Assembly (NCBI GenBank): GCA_051004815.1
Contig: JBPCJY010000123.1
Span: forward strand, 1-16,952
Source of the DNA: JBBQXY01 sp051004815
Lineage (GTDB): Bacteria > Chloroflexota > Ktedonobacteria > Ktedonobacterales > Ktedonobacteraceae
Direction: 5' to 3'
Length of the DNA: 16,952 nucleotides
The notes below the pieces were generated by a model. The model was not told the origin of the DNA, searched no databases, and was given only the letters and a program-made list of their open reading frames with translations. A program made the translations under genes and the position numbers. Shown one piece after another: positions 1-6,178 of this stretch; within the stretch, counting starts at the first letter, position 1, and each line of letters begins with the position of its first letter.

Positions 1-605
1 TATTCAAGATCTCCTGTAACTGCTTGATTTCAGTGATGCCGCTGATCTGTTCTTGAGCTAGATCAACCAGCATCGGATAACGGGCGTTGAGAAAACCAAT
101 AAACGTCTCACGAAGAGACTCGCGTTGTCCGTCCTTCCGTCCTTCTTCGCGCCCCTCTTCACGCCCCTCTTCACGACCCTCTCCCAGTATCTTTTGATAC
201 ACCCAGGATTCTTCCAGGTCTTTCTTGTACATCTCGAACCTCTCAATCAGCCACGCTTGTTCATCTGGTTTGTCGTAGACCAGCGCAGCAAAGTTGAACG
301 CCATCGACAACAGGTTGTGGTTGTGACTAGCAACCAGCCGTGTAATCATCTCATCGACCACCTCGCGCTGCTTGCCATCATAAGTGAGCGTCACCAGTGG
401 TAAGAGACCCTCCATGCCTGGTTGCAAGAACACGTCAGCGGGTAACTCCCACAATTTGACGGCCTCATAAAAGAAAATGTAGTAGGACAAGTGTACCATA
501 ACCGTTGGGCTTTGTCGAGACGAGCGGCCTTACAATCAATATTTGCTTGACCTGCTCGTATTCATCTTCTATAATATAACCACCTTCTATTTTTCGATTC
601 AGCAT
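1..605 (-). pseudogene. Rpn-type / PD-(D/E)XK nuclease-family protein, frameshifted and 5'-truncated remnant, runs off the left edge
   Basis: Two minus-strand frames together give one recognisable protein tail. The first starts at an ATG at 605 and reads MLNRKIEGGYIIEDEYEQ, then VRPLVSTKPNGYGTLV, before stopping near 475. The second is open from an ATG at 499 to the window edge (166 codons) and contains FFYEAVKLWELPADVF, GMEGLLPLVTLT and VVDEMITRL, then a run of GREEG repeats and a C-terminal FIGFLNARYPMLVDLAQ segment. These pieces match the C-terminal half of the Rpn/YadD-like 'VVKLWELPAE..LLPLLPLT' family, which is abundant in Chloroflexota and cyanobacteria. The frames join at about 483-490, consistent with a single-base frameshift. 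The PD-(D/E)XK nuclease half that should precede this is absent; an in-frame stop lies at 624-626. Intact family members act as DNA nucleases promoting recombination, but this copy should be inactive. The family match is by eye. Confidence 0.72.
547..575 (+). promoter_or_regulatory. Sigma70-type promoter for the kinase-CHAT-Pepco operon
   Basis: TTGACC at 547-552 and a perfect TATAAT at 570-575 are separated by exactly 17 bases. Transcription would begin near 582 and leave a 5' leader of about 110 bases before the kinase start at 692. The promoter lies inside the decayed Rpn-type gene on the opposite strand. No operator-like palindrome was seen around it. Confidence 0.6.
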
Positions 606-691
606 TAACCAACATCCTTGTAATCAGAGAACGCTCTATTTTGTAGCGTATGCGCACCGATATCGAGAAATAGCTGGAAAAGGTGCTCGAT

Positions 692-2263
692 ATGAGAGAC
701 CGACTCGGAAATTACCAGCTAATTCGCTTGTTGGGAAAGAGCGGCTTAAGCGATGTATACTTAGGTCAACACATCCAACTGCGAACACTGGCCGCGATTA
801 AAGTATTGAACGCGAATCTCATACAGAAAGATGTGGAGCAGTTCCGTACCGAAGCTCGTATCATTGACCGCCTCAACCATCCCAACATCATACGTATCCT
901 GGAATTCGGCGTTGAGGGCAGCACCCCGTTTCTCGTGATGGACTATGCCCGTAATGGGACGTTACGCCAACACCACTCTCCTGGTACACAGGTGCCGCTT
1001 CTCACTATTGTGGGCTATGTCAAGCAGATTGCTTCCGCTCTCCAGTTTGCTCATGACCAGAGGCTCATTCATCGCGATGTGAAGCCTGAGAACATGCTGT
1101 TGGGAAACGATGGTCAAATCTTGCTCAGCGATTTTGAGCTTGCTGTCACTTACCCTGACACGACCTCCGGTTCACCAGCCGGTACTGCGCGTTACATGGC
1201 TCCAGAGCAATTCAGAGGCGAGGCGGTACCCGCCTCCGACCAATATTCATTGGGTGTTGTTATCTACGAATGGTTATGTGGAAGGCCACCCTTTACCGAA
1301 GGCGACTTTATAAAATTGGCATATCAGCACAGCCTTGAACCACCTCCACCACTGACCGCAATAAATCCAACCATCCCACATGATGTCGAACAAGTAGTAA
1401 TGATAGCACTGGAGAAAGACCCGCAAAGTCGCTTCCGTAATATGCGGGCATTTGCCAGGGCGTTTGAGCAAGCGAGCATACCGCCTAACTTCAACTCACC
1501 CACCGTATCTTTTCAATCGCCTACGCCAGTGCCACTACAGTTTGGTGCTTACCCAGGAGGAAAAACTGAAGCACCGCTCGAAGATGAAGAGAATGAGATT
1601 CATCATACATTTGCATCAAGTCCTCCTACAGAAAAAGGCTCAAACACCCCATATGGTCCGAACACCCCCCAAAGTCCAAACATCCCAAACCCGCCTAGTC
1701 CAAGCATCCTACGTGGCTCTGAACCCACTTTTACCCCTCCGCCTCCAAGTCAAGCGCATTCTAACGACTCTGGCGGCACAGGCTTCTTTACGAGAGTTGG
1801 TAACTCCTTAAAGAATCTGTTACCTCGCCGCGGCGTTGAAGAACAGCCGGAGACACAACTCTCCCTCTATGCCCTGGCAAGCGCACGACTAGAACCAGAT
1901 GATCACGCCCTGATTGGCAAACAGTACACGCTGGAAGCTGGCCTGACCCAGCAAAGGCCCGCAAATTTTGTTGGCGAACCATTCAGAGTAGCTGTACATA
2001 ATCCCGCCGAACCATTACTCTTTCATGTCATGCTCCACGCCAGCCCGAACATTCAATTGTTGGGAGCATGGTATCAACCATTGCTCTACGCTCCGCTTAA
2101 CGTCGAGCCGCAATTCATTACCTGTCCATTTCGCCTGATCGCAGCAGGAGAGAGCTACCTGCTCATCAATTTCTATCGCGAACGGCAATGGCTCAAATCT
2201 ATTCGCCTGGAATTTGAGGGTATTAAGCAAACAAGCTTCTCTACTGTTACAAATTGGAGATAG
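692..2263 (+). CDS. PknB-like Ser/Thr protein kinase with a C-terminal beta-rich domain
   Basis: The predicted product is 523 residues and would phosphorylate Ser/Thr on proteins in the cytoplasm; no membrane segment is visible. The kinase domain spans about residues 8-265: AIK lysine K37, helix-C glutamate E54, HRDVKPEN at 127-134, APE at 170-172 and the SDQYSLG helix-F motif. Two elements are unusual. The glycine loop reads GKSGLSDV (G15-V22), with serines at two usual glycines, and the magnesium-binding DFG is DFE (147-149). A Pro/Ser/Thr-rich linker (about 270-375) leads to a C-terminal region (about 395-515) of alternating hydrophobic strands that I do not recognise. ATG 692 is preferred over GTG 683 because GGAAAAGG (676-683) sits 8 bases upstream of it. 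The CHAT gene begins 2 bases after the stop, so the two are probably translated together. Weak or absent catalysis is possible. Confidence 0.9.
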   Translation: MRDRLGNYQLIRLLGKSGLSDVYLGQHIQLRTLAAIKVLNANLIQKDVEQFRTEARIIDRLNHPNIIRILEFGVEGSTPFLVMDYARNGTLRQHHSPGTQVPLLTIVGYVKQIASALQFAHDQRLIHRDVKPENMLLGNDGQILLSDFELAVTYPDTTSGSPAGTARYMAPEQFRGEAVPASDQYSLGVVIYEWLCGRPPFTEGDFIKLAYQHSLEPPPPLTAINPTIPHDVEQVVMIALEKDPQSRFRNMRAFARAFEQASIPPNFNSPTVSFQSPTPVPLQFGAYPGGKTEAPLEDEENEIHHTFASSPPTEKGSNTPYGPNTPQSPNIPNPPSPSILRGSEPTFTPPPPSQAHSNDSGGTGFFTRVGNSLKNLLPRRGVEEQPETQLSLYALASARLEPDDHALIGKQYTLEAGLTQQRPANFVGEPFRVAVHNPAEPLLFHVMLHASPNIQLLGAWYQPLLYAPLNVEPQFITCPFRLIAAGESYLLINFYRERQWLKSIRLEFEGIKQTSFSTVTNWR

Positions 2264-2265
2264 GT

Positions 2266-3387
2266 ATGCCATCAAAACAATCGCATCGGTTGTCTTCTGA
2301 CCCTTTACCTGTGCATGTAACAATTCATATCTTCGCGGAGAACGGTAAATATGTTGCTCATGTGTTTGGTGAGGAAATTTTCCACTTCTATATTAACTTG
2401 ACCCCTGATGATATCAAAAGCTTAAATGATTTATTACAAGAGGCTCTTCAAACAGTGAGTAATACGCTTGGGAAAGGAACCGTTTCCGAAAGCTCCTTCC
2501 AAGAACTGGCTAAACAAGGAAGCTATGCTTTTCAACGCATTTTCGCGAAAGATTTGCAAAGGATAAGTAATGCTCTGCAAGGAGGAACAGGGAAGGTTGT
2601 GCAGATCGTCTCGGATAGCTTTTTCGTTCCCTGGGATTTGCTCTATGATGGGCCGTTAGAAGTGGGAACCACGATTGAAGGGTTCTGGGGAACAAGATAC
2701 TGTATCAGGCGGTCTATTGAGGAGGTCGAAAATGCAAGGGTGTACCCTCTGCTACCTGAGCTTGAAACGCTCCGCCCAAAGGTAGGATTGATCGCATCTG
2801 ACCGCTTGCCCTATGTACTATCACAAGAAATTCCTGCACTGAAAAAACTCCATGGTCAGAAGAAAATAGAGTTGGAGCATCTACGCGATTTATCTACAAC
2901 CCAGCGTAGTGCGGAGCTAATGGAATTGGAACGCTTTTTAAAACAGGAACTGCATTTTTTACATTTTGCCTGTCACGCTAATGAAGGGAATCCCCTTGAT
3001 CGCTCGTATCTTTCTGTCACCAAAGATTTCTCTTTGTCCATGATTGATTTCACGCTCAAGAAGTTTGATCTGAGCTATCATCCGTTTGTTATCCTGAATG
3101 CCTGCCGCACAAGCGTGATGAACCCGCTCTATACCTCATCCTGGGCTAGAAAGCTATGGGAACACGGTGCGAGAGGCGTGCTGGCCACCGATTTAAAAGT
3201 GCGCGACGATTTCGCTGCTGCCTTCAGTGTGGCACTGTATAGCGATCTACTCAGAGGAGTACCTATTGGGAAGGCTTTGCTGAATGCTCGTTGGCATTTT
3301 TGGAAAAAAGAGCGCAATCCGTTAGGGCTGGCCTATGCCCTCTACTCATCACCATCGATTAAGGTTGTTAAACCGCACACTTCATAA
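2266..3387 (+). CDS. CHAT-domain cysteine peptidase (caspase-like)
   Basis: The predicted product is 373 residues. CHAT proteins are caspase/separase-fold cysteine peptidases; in bacteria many are effectors of conflict or programmed-death systems, cleaving self or partner proteins. The CHAT hallmarks are present in order: VPWDLLYDG at 121-129, HFACHANEG with catalytic His H237, VILNACRTS with catalytic Cys C280, then GARGVLATDLKV and a family-typical 'NPLGLAYALY' ending. The N-terminal 110 residues carry no recognisable repeat (no TPR or WD40) and contain a short beta segment (VHVTIHIFAENGKYV) and a helical stretch. ATG 2266 is chosen over TTG 2254 because GGAGATAGG directly precedes it and it falls 2 bases after the kinase stop. 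It lies in the same operon as the kinase and the small downstream protein, which suggests the kinase controls it. The substrate cannot be read from the sequence. Confidence 0.9.
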   Translation: MPSKQSHRLSSDPLPVHVTIHIFAENGKYVAHVFGEEIFHFYINLTPDDIKSLNDLLQEALQTVSNTLGKGTVSESSFQELAKQGSYAFQRIFAKDLQRISNALQGGTGKVVQIVSDSFFVPWDLLYDGPLEVGTTIEGFWGTRYCIRRSIEEVENARVYPLLPELETLRPKVGLIASDRLPYVLSQEIPALKKLHGQKKIELEHLRDLSTTQRSAELMELERFLKQELHFLHFACHANEGNPLDRSYLSVTKDFSLSMIDFTLKKFDLSYHPFVILNACRTSVMNPLYTSSWARKLWEHGARGVLATDLKVRDDFAAAFSVALYSDLLRGVPIGKALLNARWHFWKKERNPLGLAYALYSSPSIKVVKPHTS

Positions 3388-3399
3388 GGAGAATATTTC

Positions 3400-3735
3400 A
3401 TGCCCAGGAAGACGAAAGCCGCGGATAAAACGACAAATTCACCCAATGACAAGATGTGGGTCGTGACGAGCGACATGGCGGAAGTCGGCACCCGTGGTGG
3501 CGCACAACCTCTCAAGGTTCAGGAACTGGCGGTCAATGTCAATCTCTTCGTGCAGCAGATGGGCAAAGTGCTGGACAGCACGCCTGAAAAATTGGGCAAC
3601 TTCCACTTTGACGAGTTCGAGATCCATGCCGAGATCAGCGCGGATGGCTCGCTTGCTATCCTGGGTTCCGGTGTTCACGTTGGCGGTAGTGGTGGACTGC
3701 GCTTTGTCTTCCGTCGCACAACAGGACAGGGTTAA
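3400..3735 (+). CDS. Small standalone protein resembling Trypco/Pepco (peptidase-co-occurring) domains
   Basis: The predicted product is 111 residues, with no signal peptide or membrane segment. After a polar N-terminus of about 20 residues there is an amphipathic helix (KVQELAVNVNLFVQQMGKVL, about 45-64), then strands FDEFEIHAEIS, SLAILGSG and GLRFVFRRTT. This helix-then-beta layout with the 'F.EIHAEIS..G' pattern resembles the small standalone domains (Trypco1, Pepco) described beside trypsin, caspase and CHAT peptidases in bacterial conflict systems. I cannot tell which of the two it belongs to. It starts 12 bases after the CHAT stop with an AAGGAG ribosome site at 3386-3391, so it is the third gene of the operon. 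It is probably an adaptor, substrate or inhibitor of the CHAT protein; that role is inferred from context. Confidence 0.72.
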   Translation: MPRKTKAADKTTNSPNDKMWVVTSDMAEVGTRGGAQPLKVQELAVNVNLFVQQMGKVLDSTPEKLGNFHFDEFEIHAEISADGSLAILGSGVHVGGSGGLRFVFRRTTGQG

Positions 3736-3750
3736 AGCTCTCCTTTATTT

Positions 3751-3822
3751 ATGTGGTGGTGACGCGGTACTTTACCGCCCAGGCGGCAAAGTACCGCATC
3801 ACCACCACATACCCTTTTATTT
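3751..3822 (+). terminator. Long hairpin terminator after the kinase-CHAT-Pepco operon
   Basis: Arms 3751-3779 and 3782-3810 pair at 27 of 29 positions around a two-base centre, and TTTTATTT follows on the plus strand. It lies between two converging genes, so it would stop plus-strand transcripts and might also block those from the monooxygenase gene. There is no matching T-run on the minus strand. The stem is much longer than a usual intrinsic terminator. Confidence 0.65.
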
Positions 3823-5070
3823 CGTTGCACTCACGGAGTTGATCGTTTCCCGACTCTCAATAGAAGCAGGAGTGTGCGCTGTTATCGGCGTGTCCCAATC
3901 GACCCGGTAGGAGTACATCCAGTCGGACGCTTTCGGACTGGCAAAGAGCTTGAGGAAGAGAGGCGACACCAAATCCCGGAACCATTGCTGCATAGGACGA
4001 ACCATGTGTTTGCCGGAATCGCCTTGTACTCCGACCTTATACATTTTGATGGCGCGTTCCCGCCGCAGGTGCTCATAGGTCACAAGGGCCTGCTCCAGAT
4101 CGGGGATATCTCGCAGGCATTCTGCCAGTACCGCCGCATCTTCCAGTGCCAGCGATGCTCCCTGTCCCGAACTAGGTGAGATGGCATGGGCCGCGTCCCC
4201 CATCAGCACTACCGCTCCCTTGTGCCAGCTAACGGGCTGCGTTTTCAACGCATAGGATGCAAAGTACGGAAAGGTCGTCTCTGCGCCCTGAATGATTTCC
4301 CGAATGAACGGTTGGTCATCCTTATAGACCTCCAGCATCTGCGCTTGGCGTTGCACATCCGTCATCCCTTCATAAGCACCTCTCATCAGTTCCTCCTTTA
4401 TCGGCCAGTTGGTAAACCAGTAGATGTAGCCAGTTGGGCTGACATGATAGCCGAAAAAGGCCCGTTTGCAGAAGACAAAGTGGACCGTCTCCGGAAGTGA
4501 AGCAACCTTCACCCCGGCAGTGTAACCGCCACTATTGTTCAGGCCGGTAAAGACCGCTCCAGGAAAGGCGGGATCGATGAGCTGGCGCGTGCGCGAGTGG
4601 ACGCCATCGCTGCCGATGAGCAGATCACCTTCGGCTGTGCTGCCATCGGCGAAGGTGGCCATGACGCCGCCCTGGCTTGTCTCCTCGATGTTCTGGAGCT
4701 TCTTACCTCGCATGATCTTGATGCCCTGGCGTTCGGCTTCATCTGTGAGGATCTTCCCCAGCGGGACGCGCTTGATGAACACGCTCTTGAGTTCCCCACT
4801 CGCTAAAACGGATTCCCCGAGAACCCTGCCCTTGCCAGTCTCTATGAGACCCTTAGTCACAGCGGACCCTTCCGCGAAGGTGGCGTGATCAAGTCCCAGT
4901 TCCTGAAGCACGGCCACCCCATTGCCCGAAAGACCTAAAGAATAGCCCTCTGCTGTCTCACGGGCCTCGTAGATCTCTGCCTCAATGCCCGCACGTTTCA
5001 AAAACAGTGCCAGAGCGGGGCCGGCAATCCCACCGCCAATAATCAACGCTTTTTTCGGTGCTTTCTGCAT
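3817..5070 (-). CDS. FAD-dependent monooxygenase (PHBH/aromatic hydroxylase superfamily)
   Basis: The predicted product is 417 residues, the usual length for single-component flavoprotein hydroxylases. These use NAD(P)H and O2 to hydroxylate small, often aromatic, molecules; some TetX-like members inactivate antibiotics. The FAD-binding signature GGGIAG is at residues 12-17, with acidic E35 at the end of the second strand. The DG motif GSDGVHSR is at 153-160, and GDAAHAISPSSGQGASLALEDA, the second FAD contact, begins at 291. There is no signal peptide or membrane anchor. An AAAGGA ribosome site (5079-5084) precedes ATG 5070. It is the second gene after padR, 34 bases downstream, so its expression is probably induced when PadR releases the shared promoter. 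The substrate is unknown; detoxification of a compound sensed by PadR fits the arrangement but is inferred. Confidence 0.9.
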   Translation of the reverse strand: MQKAPKKALIIGGGIAGPALALFLKRAGIEAEIYEARETAEGYSLGLSGNGVAVLQELGLDHATFAEGSAVTKGLIETGKGRVLGESVLASGELKSVFIKRVPLGKILTDEAERQGIKIMRGKKLQNIEETSQGGVMATFADGSTAEGDLLIGSDGVHSRTRQLIDPAFPGAVFTGLNNSGGYTAGVKVASLPETVHFVFCKRAFFGYHVSPTGYIYWFTNWPIKEELMRGAYEGMTDVQRQAQMLEVYKDDQPFIREIIQGAETTFPYFASYALKTQPVSWHKGAVVLMGDAAHAISPSSGQGASLALEDAAVLAECLRDIPDLEQALVTYEHLRRERAIKMYKVGVQGDSGKHMVRPMQQWFRDLVSPLFLKLFASPKASDWMYSYRVDWDTPITAHTPASIESRETINSVSATK

Positions 5071-5104
5071 GTCTGATGTCCTTTTCTCTCGCTTTATACG
5101 TGTT

Positions 5105-5791
5105 TCAATGTTTCCGTTGCTTCAAATTTTGCTGCTGGGAGCCATCAACGGTTTTCTGCTGCTCTTCTTCACCCGTCAACAAAGCAAGCTCTGGATGGGC
5201 AATCTTCCATATCCGTTGTTCGTTTCTCATCTCGGTCAGCGTCCCATCGTTGATCTCCTGGATGAGTTGCTGGACAAAGGTGTGTTTGGCTTCAAGGAGG
5301 GTCAGGGTATACGCATCCTCAACGAGAAAGAGGCGGTCTACTCCGATTTGGCGACCCCTCTCGATAGTAACGTGTATGCTCCTGATCTGCTCCTGGAGGG
5401 AATGTGCATGCTCTTCAAGCAGCGTCGCGACCTCTGTAGGAGAGAGATGGCCCAGGAACGTCAGTCCTGCCGCGAACTGCGTGTATTCTATTGCTGGTCG
5501 CTGGAGCAACGAACGGAGCCAGTCGGTAAACTCCGCACGCCCGGCCTCGGTTGTCGTGTAAATGGTGCGTTCGGGATAGCGTCCCTCGCGCTGCGTTTCT
5601 ACGGACACAATCCATCCTTCACGCTGTAACGCCTCAATGACTGAGTAGAGCGAGCTCTGGTTCAATTTGATGGTGGAAGAAAGCTCGCGCTGCCGCATCA
5701 CCGCCGACATCTCATAGGGATGCATGGGACGCTCAGTCAGCAGCGACAAGACAGCCAATGCCAACAAGTTAGAGACCTTACGCTTTGCCAT
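5105..5791 (-). CDS. PadR-family transcriptional regulator
   Basis: The predicted product is 228 residues. The N-terminal winged-helix domain (about 5-85) contains the PadR pattern: LALAVLSLLTERPMHPYEM, then SSLYSVIEALQREGWI and the wing EGRYPERTIYTTTEAGRAEF. The C-terminal part (about 90-185) is the long helical dimerisation domain found in PadR subfamily 2 (Vir_act_alpha_C-like), ending in a Gln-rich tail. PadR proteins are usually repressors released by small phenolic or drug-like ligands. The gene is first in an operon with the monooxygenase. A perfect 36-bp palindrome overlaps the -10 box of its promoter, so autorepression together with control of the monooxygenase is likely. The GAGGA ribosome site lies about 10 bases upstream of ATG 5791. 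Identity is secure; ligand and operator binding are inferred. Confidence 0.92.
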   Translation of the reverse strand: MAKRKVSNLLALAVLSLLTERPMHPYEMSAVMRQRELSSTIKLNQSSLYSVIEALQREGWIVSVETQREGRYPERTIYTTTEAGRAEFTDWLRSLLQRPAIEYTQFAAGLTFLGHLSPTEVATLLEEHAHSLQEQIRSIHVTIERGRQIGVDRLFLVEDAYTLTLLEAKHTFVQQLIQEINDGTLTEMRNEQRIWKIAHPELALLTGEEEQQKTVDGSQQQNLKQRKH

Positions 5792-5811
5792 ATTTCTTCA
5801 TTCCTCATTAA

Positions 5812-5847
5812 ATTATTCTCATATCGACTAGTCGATATGAGAATAAT
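5812..5847. promoter_or_regulatory. Perfect 36-bp palindrome, likely PadR operator
   Basis: Each half is 18 bases with no mismatch and no spacer; the core is ATATCGACTAGTCGATAT (5821-5838). It begins 20 bases upstream of the padR start codon and covers the -10 box and predicted transcription start. This placement fits autorepression by the adjacent PadR protein. An RNA transcribed through it could also form a hairpin in the padR leader. Confidence 0.75.
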
Positions 5848-5871
5848 AACAAGAAAACTAGTAGTTGTCAA
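5843..5871 (-). promoter_or_regulatory. Sigma70-type promoter of the padR-monooxygenase operon
   Basis: Read on the minus strand, TTGACA (5866-5871) and TATTAT (5843-5848) are separated by 17 bases, close to perfect consensus. The start of transcription is predicted near 5836, inside the palindrome, leaving a leader of about 45 bases. Confidence 0.75.
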
Positions 5872-5895
5872 GGATTTTGGGAGGAAGGGGTACAG

Positions 5896-5952
5896 TTCAT
5901 TTTTTTGCCATAAGGAAGGAGGGAGGGTGTGCGTAGGGACAGGGGACGGTGA
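5896..5952 (+). repeat. Dispersed repeat, copy A (inverted copy at 13847-13900)
   Basis: The segment begins TTCATTTTTTTGCCA and continues with AAGGAGGGAGGGTGTG and GTAGGGACA. The same blocks occur in the same order on the minus strand from 13900 down to 13847, with only scattered differences. The two copies lie on either side of the jetABC operon in inverted orientation. It is non-coding and probably a genome-wide interspersed repeat. Confidence 0.7.
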
Positions 5953-6041
5953 AGAGGGGATGCGGGCGCCATTCATGGGCGACCAGGGCAGCGCGGCATG
6001 GCAGTGCGTAGGGACAGGGGACGGTGAAGAGGGGATGCGGG
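5929..6041. repeat. Two exact 38-bp direct repeats, 75-bp period
   Basis: The 38 bases at 5929-5966 recur without change at 6004-6041; both begin GTGCGTAGGGACAGGGGACG and end GGATGCGGG. The DNA between them is unrelated. The second copy runs into the inverted repeat at 6027-6112. The stretch 5872-6178 otherwise holds no convincing gene. Confidence 0.85.
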
Positions 6042-6112
6042 GGCCTGGTGCCTGTCCGGGTGGGGAATCGCCCTCCTCCCCGGACAAGCACCAGACCCCC
6101 GCATCCCCTCTT
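6027..6112. repeat. 34-bp inverted repeat (long hairpin) downstream of jetC
   Basis: Arms 6027-6060 and 6079-6112 pair with two mismatches around an 18-base loop. The hairpin starts 66 bases after the jetC stop codon. It could end or protect the jet transcript, although no T-run follows in the minus direction. It shares the GGGGATGCGGGGG block with the neighbouring direct repeat. Confidence 0.75.
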
Positions 6113-6178
6113 TCTCAAAAACACCTACCCGTGCAAACCCTTTACGGTACCTTGGGGCGGCGAGGCGGTTGGGCATAG

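Noticed and set aside
147..185. Short tandem repeat resembling a CRISPR or iteron array
   Set aside because: The units are contiguous and encode the GREEG repeats normal in Rpn-type proteins, with no spacers.
683..691. GTG at 683 as the kinase start
   Set aside because: The purine-rich ribosome site GGAAAAGG ends on this codon, which fits ATG 692 instead.
4985..5629. A 214-codon plus-strand open frame over the padR gene and the start of the monooxygenase gene
   Set aside because: It overlaps two well-recognised genes on the other strand and its translation shows no family pattern.
5720..6178. Plus- and minus-strand frames through the repeat region beside padR, considered as a jetD remnant or small gene
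   Set aside because: The translations are low-complexity products of the GC-rich direct and inverted repeats, and no TOPRIM or DUF2399-like motif is visible in any frame.
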